Positions 29,263 to 33,800 of a stretch of 33,800 bases of DNA are shown here, piece after piece. The position numbers and the translations under genes were made by a program. The DNA is from Thermoleophilia bacterium (GTDB taxonomy: Bacteria; Actinomycetota; Thermoleophilia; Gaiellales; Gaiellaceae). The stretch's first letter is position 1. The number at the start of each line of letters is the position of its first letter. The notes under the pieces were generated by a model, which was not told the origin of the DNA, searched no databases, and saw nothing but the letters and a program-made list of their open reading frames with translations. The DNA lies in NCBI GenBank assembly GCA_014534415.1, contig JACVRM010000003.1, positions 1-33,800 of the forward strand. Direction: 5' to 3'.

Positions 29263-30384
29263 GTGGCGACGACGGAACGCGATTACTACGAGCTGCTCGG
29301 CATCTCGCGCGGCGCAGACGACGCCGACATCAAGCGCGCGTTTCGACGGCTCGCGCGTCAGCTGCACCCGGACGTCTCCGAAGAGCCCGACGCCGAGGAG
29401 CGCTTCCGCGAGGTCGCGGAGGCGTACCAGGTCCTCTCGAACCGCGAGACGCGCGAGCTCTACGACCGCTACGGCCACGCGGGGCTGCGGAGCGGCGGCT
29501 TTCGCCCCACGCAGTTCGACTTCGGCAGCCTCGCGGACGTCCTGTCGGCCTTCTTCGGCGACGACCTCTTCGGGGTCGGCGGCTCGCGGCGCGGGCGCGC
29601 GCGCGGAGCGGACGTCGCCGCTCGCGTCGAGATCGACCTGCGCGAGGCGGCGACGGGCGTCACCAAGCAGGTGCCGTTCCCAGTAGCAGCGACCTGTGCG
29701 CGCTGCGGTGGCGACGGCGCCGAGCCCGGCTCGAGCGTCTCGCGCTGCCCGACGTGCGGCGGCGCAGGCCGCGTCAGCCACGTGTCGCGCAGCGCATTCG
29801 GCGAATTCGTCCGGACGGGCGCGTGCCCGAACTGCGGTGGCGCGGGTCGCGTCGTGGAGGATCCCTGCAGCGAGTGCCGCGGCCAGGGCCGCGTCGTCGA
29901 GGAGCGCACGCTCGACGTCGAGATCCCACCGGGCATCCACGACGGGCAGCGCATCCGGCTGTCCGGCGAAGGGCACGCGGGCGCGCTGGGCGGCCGCGCA
30001 GGTGACGTCTACGTGGACGTCCGCGTGCGCCCGGATCCACGGTTCGTCCGCCAGGGCGACGACCTCTTCTCGACTGTCTCGCTGACGATGACGCAGGCCG
30101 CGCTCGGCGCGACGGTGACGGTGCCGACGCTCGACGGCGAGGTCGAGCTGCGCTTCGAGCCCGGCACGCAACCAGGCGAGATCCGCGTGCTGCGCGGGCG
30201 CGGCATGCCCGTCCTCCAGGCGTTCGGGCGCGGCGACTTCCGCGTGCTCGTGAACGTCGCCATCCCGCGACACCTGACCCGCGAGCAGCGCGAGCTCCTC
30301 GAGCGGTTCGAGGGCGTCACGGGCGCCGAGACCTACGAGGAAGACGAGGGCTTCTTCGACAAGCTGAAGAGCGCGTTCCGCTGA
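29260..30384 (+). CDS. dnaJ: Chaperone DnaJ
   Basis: This type I J-protein of 374 residues is the co-chaperone of DnaK. It has the J domain with the essential HPD (residues 36-38), a short Gly/Phe-rich linker (about 72-115), and four CxxCxGxG zinc repeats with Cys at 146/149, 163/166, 189/192 and 203/206. The two C-terminal beta domains follow. The linker lacks the long Gly/Phe run of E. coli DnaJ. dnaK and grpE must lie elsewhere, possibly with a second dnaJ. ATG 29260 is the conventional start; GTG 29263 fits the promoter better and changes only one residue. Confidence 0.95.
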   Translation: MVATTERDYYELLGISRGADDADIKRAFRRLARQLHPDVSEEPDAEERFREVAEAYQVLSNRETRELYDRYGHAGLRSGGFRPTQFDFGSLADVLSAFFGDDLFGVGGSRRGRARGADVAARVEIDLREAATGVTKQVPFPVAATCARCGGDGAEPGSSVSRCPTCGGAGRVSHVSRSAFGEFVRTGACPNCGGAGRVVEDPCSECRGQGRVVEERTLDVEIPPGIHDGQRIRLSGEGHAGALGGRAGDVYVDVRVRPDPRFVRQGDDLFSTVSLTMTQAALGATVTVPTLDGEVELRFEPGTQPGEIRVLRGRGMPVLQAFGRGDFRVLVNVAIPRHLTREQRELLERFEGVTGAETYEEDEGFFDKLKSAFR

Positions 30385-30434
30385 CCGGGCTCGTCCGCGC
30401 CTCGCTCGTCGTCCCGCGTGAGGCGGAGGAAATC

Positions 30435-31142
30435 GTGGCCGCTCAGCTGCTCGAGCTCGTCCCGGACGGTCATGAAGTCGTCCGGCGAGCGGAGGGCGTC
30501 GAGCTCACCGTCTACGTCGACGAAACCGCGCTCGGGCTCCTGCGAGACCGGCTGGCCGGGCTTCGCGTCGTCCGGGTAGCAGTCGGCTGGGAGGACGACT
30601 GGAAGCGCTTCCACCCCCCGGCCGCTGTCGGCCCGCTCTGGGTGGGGCCGCCCTGGCAGCGGGCACCCGGGAACTCGATACCCGTCGTGATCGACCCGGG
30701 ACGCGCCTTTGGCACGGGTGCACACGCGACCACGCGACTGTGCCTCGAATTGCTGCTCGAGCTCGAGCGCGGCAGCGTGCTCGACGTGGGCTGCGGCTCG
30801 GGCGTGCTCGCCGTTGCCGCCGCCAAGCTCGGCCACTCGCCGGTGACGGCAATGGACGCCGACGAGGCGGCAGTGGCGGCGACGCTCCAGAACGCGGACG
30901 CAAACGCGGTTCGGCTCCGGGCGCTGCGCGCCGACGCGCTGACGGCCGGGCTGCCGGCGGCAGACATCGCCCTCGCGAACGTCGACCTGGCAGTGGTCGA
31001 GGCGCTGGCCTCGCGTGTCGACTGCCGGTGGCTCGTCACGTCGGGGTACTTCGGCTCCGAGCGGCCGTCGCTGCCGGGTTTCGCCCGCGTCGAGCGCCGC
31101 ACGCGCGAGCGGTGGGCGGCCGATCTGCACGTCCGGGAGTAG
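30435..31142 (+). CDS. prmA: Ribosomal protein L11 methyltransferase (start uncertain)
   Basis: This SAM-dependent enzyme methylates ribosomal protein L11. Visible are DPGRAFGTGAHATTRLCLELL, the SAM-binding loop VLDVGCGSGVLAVAAAKLG and LANVDLAVVEALA near the catalytic site. From GTG 30435 it has 235 residues and a good GGAGGA ribosome site. The frame stays open upstream and encodes [18 protein letters not shown], which looks like the usual first beta strand and helix of PrmA. It contains no ATG, GTG or TTG, but a CTG at 30381 overlaps the dnaJ stop as CTGA. The true protein may therefore have 253 residues. Position after dnaJ matches the Bacillus order. Confidence 0.88.
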   Translation: MAAQLLELVPDGHEVVRRAEGVELTVYVDETALGLLRDRLAGLRVVRVAVGWEDDWKRFHPPAAVGPLWVGPPWQRAPGNSIPVVIDPGRAFGTGAHATTRLCLELLLELERGSVLDVGCGSGVLAVAAAKLGHSPVTAMDADEAAVAATLQNADANAVRLRALRADALTAGLPAADIALANVDLAVVEALASRVDCRWLVTSGYFGSERPSLPGFARVERRTRERWAADLHVRE

Positions 31143-31153
31143 CATCCCGCACG
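31140..31153 (+). promoter_or_regulatory. Candidate leaderless promoter of mtaB
   Basis: TAGCAT (31140-31145) ends eight bases before GTG 31154. Its first three bases are the prmA stop. There is no Shine-Dalgarno sequence and no clear -35. Confidence 0.4.
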
Positions 31154-32347
31154 GTGGCGGGCTTCTCGGTGAAGTTCCTGGGCTGCAAGGTGTCGCAGAC
31201 GGACGCGCAGGCGGTCCGCGAACGGCTGCTCGCCGACGGGCACAGCGAGCGCCTGGATGCCGAGGTGGCGGTCGTCAACACGTGCTGCGTCACGCGCGAG
31301 GCCGTCCGCAAGTCGCGCCGGGCAGCTGCACGCGCCGCCCGCACGCATGCCCGCGTCTACGTGACCGGCTGTGGCGCAAACCTCGCGGAGGACGCGTTCG
31401 CCGACCTCGCGGACAACGTCGTCGTCGTGGCGCGCCGAAGCGAGGAGACGCCCGCCTTCGTGGCGGGCGACGTGGGACCGATCGGCTGTGTCACGGCCGA
31501 CGCGCGCCTCGACCGCGTCCGCGCGTTCGTCAAGGTTCAGGATGGCTGCAGCTTCTCGTGCAACTTCTGCGTCGTGCCGCTCGTTCGCGGCGCGTCGCGG
31601 AGCAGGTCCGCAGCGGCGGTGCTCGCAGAGGTTCGCCGGCGCGTCGCCCAGGGGCACAAGGAGGTCGTGCTGACCGGCATCAACCTGGGCTGCTACCGCG
31701 ATCGCGAGGCCGGCTACCGCCTGCCGCGCCTGGTCAGCGCCGTCGCCGAGACGCCCGGGCTCGCGCGTCTGCGGCTGTCCTCCATCGAGGTGAATCACGT
31801 CGACGCCGAGCTGGTGCGCGTACTGCGCGAGACGGCGACGGTGTCGCGTCACCTGCATGTGCCGCTCCAGTCCGGCGACGATGCCGTGCTCGGCGCGATG
31901 GCGCGCCGCTACGGCGCGACGACCTTCCTGCGGCGTCTCGAGCCGCTCGGCGACTTCAACCTGACCACCGACGTGATCGTCGGCTTTCCGGGCGAAGACG
32001 AAGCGGCCTTCCGGCGGACGCTTCGCGTGGTCGAGGCGGCGGGGGTCACGAAGATCCACGTGTTTCCGTACTCGCCGCGTCCCGGGACGCCGACCGCCGA
32101 GCGGGACACGGTGCCCGCGGAGGTCAAGAAGGAGCGGGGCGGGCGCCTGCGCGAAGCGTCGCGGGTGGCCTGCCTGGCGCGGTGGCGGTCGAAGCTCGGT
32201 GCGGAGGACGTGGTGCTCGTCGACCGGCCCGGGCGCGGGTACGGCGACGACTACTCGCCGTGGCTCGTGAGCGAGAGCGCGCCGGTCGGCGAGCTCGTGC
32301 GCGTACGCGCCGGTGGTGTGACGGAGGAGGGGATTCTCGCTGCCTGA
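31154..32347 (+). CDS. mtaB: tRNA t6A37 methylthiotransferase MtaB
   Basis: This 397-residue radical SAM methylthiotransferase of the MiaB family adds a methylthio group to t6A at tRNA position 37. It has the N-terminal UPF0004 domain with cluster cysteines at C11, C44 and C73 (GCKVSQTDA, VVNTCCVT, TGCGAN), the radical SAM motif C132-x3-C136-x2-C139 (CSFSCNFC), and a C-terminal TRAM-like RNA-binding region from about 350. GCKVSQ rather than GCQMN favours MtaB over MiaB, and so does the dnaJ-prmA-mtaB-yqeY order, which parallels B. subtilis yqeV. The rsmE gene usually between prmA and mtaB is missing. The start is GTG at 31154. Confidence 0.9.
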   Translation: MAGFSVKFLGCKVSQTDAQAVRERLLADGHSERLDAEVAVVNTCCVTREAVRKSRRAAARAARTHARVYVTGCGANLAEDAFADLADNVVVVARRSEETPAFVAGDVGPIGCVTADARLDRVRAFVKVQDGCSFSCNFCVVPLVRGASRSRSAAAVLAEVRRRVAQGHKEVVLTGINLGCYRDREAGYRLPRLVSAVAETPGLARLRLSSIEVNHVDAELVRVLRETATVSRHLHVPLQSGDDAVLGAMARRYGATTFLRRLEPLGDFNLTTDVIVGFPGEDEAAFRRTLRVVEAAGVTKIHVFPYSPRPGTPTAERDTVPAEVKKERGGRLREASRVACLARWRSKLGAEDVVLVDRPGRGYGDDYSPWLVSESAPVGELVRVRAGGVTEEGILAA

Positions 32348-32669
32348 GGACTGCCTCTTCTGCCGGTTGGTGCGCGAGGGAGAGCACGTCCGAGCCGGCG
32401 AGGGCTTCGTGGCGGTTCACGACATCAGCCCGAAGGCCGACGTGCACCTGCTCGTGCTGCCCGAGCGGCACGTCGCCAGCTTCCACGACGTCGCCGAGTT
32501 CCCGGCAGAAGAGGCGAAGCGGATGCTCGAGTTCATCGCCGCGACGGCGCGCGAAGTCGGTCTCGACGACTACCGCATCGTCCTCAACGTCGGCGAGCGC
32601 GCCGGACAGACGATCTTCCACCTGCACTGGCACGTGCTCGGCGGGCGGATGAGCGGCGTGCCGGCGTGA
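32340..32669 (+). CDS. HIT-family nucleotide-binding protein with likely CTG start
   Basis: This 109-residue histidine-triad protein (HinT-like purine nucleoside phosphoramidase group) has the triad HLHWHVLGG near the end and the typical middle PKADVHLLVLPERHVASFHDV. HIT proteins open with a conserved CLFC block. Here CLFCR lies upstream of the first conventional start (TTG 32367). Between the last in-frame stop (32319) and CLFC there is no ATG, GTG or TTG. CTG at 32340 has GGAGGAGGGG about seven bases upstream and gives an eight-base overlap with mtaB. I therefore take CTG as the start. Confidence 0.85.
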   Translation: MPEDCLFCRLVREGEHVRAGEGFVAVHDISPKADVHLLVLPERHVASFHDVAEFPAEEAKRMLEFIAATAREVGLDDYRIVLNVGERAGQTIFHLHWHVLGGRMSGVPA

Positions 32670-33109
32670 GTCTCATCGCGCACATCGAGCAGGAGCTGAC
32701 GGCTGCCATACGCGCGCGGGACACGGCGCGGCGCGACGCGCTACGCCTGATCCTGGCCAGCTTGCGCTCGCCGGAGAAGGAGCTCCAGCGGCCGCTCTCG
32801 CCCGGCGAGGAGCTCCAGGTGCTCCAGCGGGAGCGCAAGCGGAGGCAGGAGGCGGCCGAGGCATACCGCGCCGCCGGCCGTACCGACCAGGCGGACGCGG
32901 AGGAGCATGAGCTGGCCGTCCTCCAGGAGTTCATGCCCGCGCCGCTCTCCGACGACGAGCTCGAGGCGATCATCGACGACGCGATCGCCGAGAACGGCGC
33001 GACGAGCATTCGCGATCTGGGACGCGTGATGGCCGACGTGATGCCGCAGGTGGCTGGGCGGGCGGACGGCTCGACCGTCACGCAGCTCGTGCGCGAGAAG
33101 CTGGCGTAG
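32666..33109 (+). CDS. GatB/YqeY domain protein
   Basis: This 147-residue YqeY-like protein shares the helical tail domain of the GatB amidotransferase subunit. It opens SLIAHIEQELTAAIRARDTARRDALRLILASLRSPEKE and carries QRERKRRQEAAEAYRAAGRTDQADAEEHELAVLQEFMPAPLSDDEL, both diagnostic. The function is not firmly known; a role in tRNA-dependent amidation is suspected from the shared domain. The GTG start overlaps the HIT stop as GTGA. Its position near mtaB and phoH parallels B. subtilis. Confidence 0.93.
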   Translation: MSLIAHIEQELTAAIRARDTARRDALRLILASLRSPEKELQRPLSPGEELQVLQRERKRRQEAAEAYRAAGRTDQADAEEHELAVLQEFMPAPLSDDELEAIIDDAIAENGATSIRDLGRVMADVMPQVAGRADGSTVTQLVREKLA

Positions 33110-33149
33110 CCTCCTCGCGACGATCGTATCGGTGCCGATCGCACGCATC

Positions 33150-33178
33150 CGTCACGGCTTCGTGCCCGAAGCGTGACG
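33150..33178 (+). repeat. Twelve-pair hairpin between yqeY and phoH
   Basis: CGTCAC-G-GCTTCG and CGAAGC-GTGACG pair around the loop TGCC with one bulged G. No T-run follows, so it is not a standard terminator, though it may end the yqeY transcript. Its right arm holds GTGACG, possibly the phoH -35, 15 bases before TACACT. Confidence 0.55.
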
Positions 33179-33193
33179 ACCGCCGAGCGCGCC

Positions 33194-33206
33194 TACACTG
33201 GTGCGC
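33194..33206 (+). promoter_or_regulatory. Candidate leaderless promoter of phoH
   Basis: TACACT (33194-33199) ends seven bases before GTG 33207. No ribosome site is seen. The other in-frame GTG (33201) is only one base past the hexamer and would precede the predicted RNA start. Confidence 0.55.
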
Positions 33207-33800
33207 GTGCAGGAAGTGCTCTCCGTCTCGAACGACGTCGCCGCCGAGCTCGCGAGCGTGAGCGACGGTGTGCTCGAGACGCTCCGCGAGCGGCTGCGGT
33301 GCACGATTCTGCTGCGCGGTAACCGGCTGACGCTGGAGGGCGACGACCTGCACGTATCCGAAGCGCGCGCGGTCATCGACGAGCTCGTCGAGCTGGTCGA
33401 GGGCGGCAACCAGATCGGTCCGGGCACGGTCGACGCGGTGCTCGGCGTGCTCGAGCAGGGTGCTGACGTTCGCGACGTCTTCGAGGACGTGGTCTGGCGT
33501 CACCGCGGCGCGAAGATCGCGCCGAAGACCGTCATGCAGAAGCGCTACGTCGACGCGATCCGCACGTCCACCGTCACGTTCGGGATCGGGCCGGCCGGCA
33601 CCGGCAAGACGTACCTCGCAATGGCGCTGGCCGTCGCGGCGCTCTCGGACCGGCAGGTCGGCCGCATCATCCTCACCCGCCCGGCGGTCGAGGCCGGCGA
33701 GCGCCTCGGCTTCCTGCCGGGCGACGTCCTCGCGAAGGTCGACCCCTACATGCGGCCGCTCTTCGACGCGCTCTACGACACGATGGATCCCGAGAAGCTG
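33207..33800 (+). CDS. PhoH-like ATPase (3' end missing)
   Basis: The first 198 residues of a PhoH-family protein are visible; the frame is open to the window end. An N-terminal KH-like region precedes VMQKRYVDAIRTSTVTFGIGPAGTGKTYLA, with Walker A at residues 128-135. IILTRPAVEAGERLGFLPGDVLAKVDPYMRPLFDALYDTM follows, the most recognisable block of PhoH. These cytoplasmic ATPases are linked to RNA metabolism and ribosome maturation, but the exact reaction is not settled. In many bacteria phoH is followed by ybeY, which may lie just outside. The start is GTG 33207 with a -10 hexamer seven bases upstream. Confidence 0.93.
   Translation, partial: MQEVLSVSNDVAAELASVSDGVLETLRERLRCTILLRGNRLTLEGDDLHVSEARAVIDELVELVEGGNQIGPGTVDAVLGVLEQGADVRDVFEDVVWRHRGAKIAPKTVMQKRYVDAIRTSTVTFGIGPAGTGKTYLAMALAVAALSDRQVGRIILTRPAVEAGERLGFLPGDVLAKVDPYMRPLFDALYDTMDPEKL

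Noticed and set aside
33201-33206. GTG 33201 as phoH start
   Set aside because: It follows the -10 hexamer by one base, so it would lie upstream of the expected transcription start.

Overview
The window is a dense, high-GC bacterial chromosome segment (my rough visual estimate is about 70% G+C). Nearly every base is coding, GTG starts are frequent, and neighbouring genes often overlap by 1 to 17 bases. A fused CofG/CofH enzyme (FbiC) for coenzyme F420 points to an actinobacterium. That enzyme combined with a branched-chain-type ABC system and a Firmicutes-like order hemW-hrcA-dnaJ-prmA-mtaB-yqeY-phoH suggests a deep-branching class such as Thermoleophilia. The lineage is an inference; no rRNA or other marker settles it. 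I see no tRNA, rRNA, CRISPR array, insertion sequence, prophage or attachment site, and no gene-free stretch longer than about 250 bases.

Layout. (1) 2-4670: an ABC importer of the branched-chain amino acid type (livG, cut by the window start, then livF, livH, livM and a periplasmic binding protein). (2) 4720-10105: six tightly coupled genes, MoxR ATPase, DUF58 protein, two-pass membrane protein, VWA protein, TPR-like protein and a second VWA protein, a Bat-like membrane module of unknown job. (3) 10116-12680 fbiC, convergent with lysA (12677-13948, minus); an unrecognised gene follows at 13984-14853. (4) 14850-17426: leuS behind a promoter, a seven-residue leader peptide with two Leu codons, and an intrinsic terminator. 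(5) 17423-19088 (minus): an ECF sigma factor and a membrane DUF4349 protein that may be its regulator, divergent from comEA-comEC-holA (19225-23048). (6) rpsT (minus), then divergently murJ, lepA, hemW, hrcA, dnaJ, prmA, mtaB, a HIT protein, yqeY and phoH (cut by the window end).

The most informative signals are regulatory. About ten starts have a -10-like hexamer (mostly TANNNT) ending 6 to 8 bases before an ATG or GTG and no Shine-Dalgarno sequence, so leaderless transcription looks common. In three cases the hexamer includes the stop codon of the upstream gene. The leuS leader fits the same rule: its short ORF would be leaderless and is followed by a terminator too close to leuS to leave room for another promoter. 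rpsT instead has a short structured leader with two mutually exclusive hairpins. The HIT gene appears to start at CTG, because no ATG, GTG or TTG would keep its conserved N-terminal Cys pair; prmA may do so as well.

The genes are mostly housekeeping (translation, heat shock, F420, lysine, DNA uptake, peptidoglycan lipid II export). The less understood parts are the MoxR/VWA module, the ECF/DUF4349 pair, the 13984-14853 gene, and a ComEC whose nuclease-like domain has lost two putative metal ligands.
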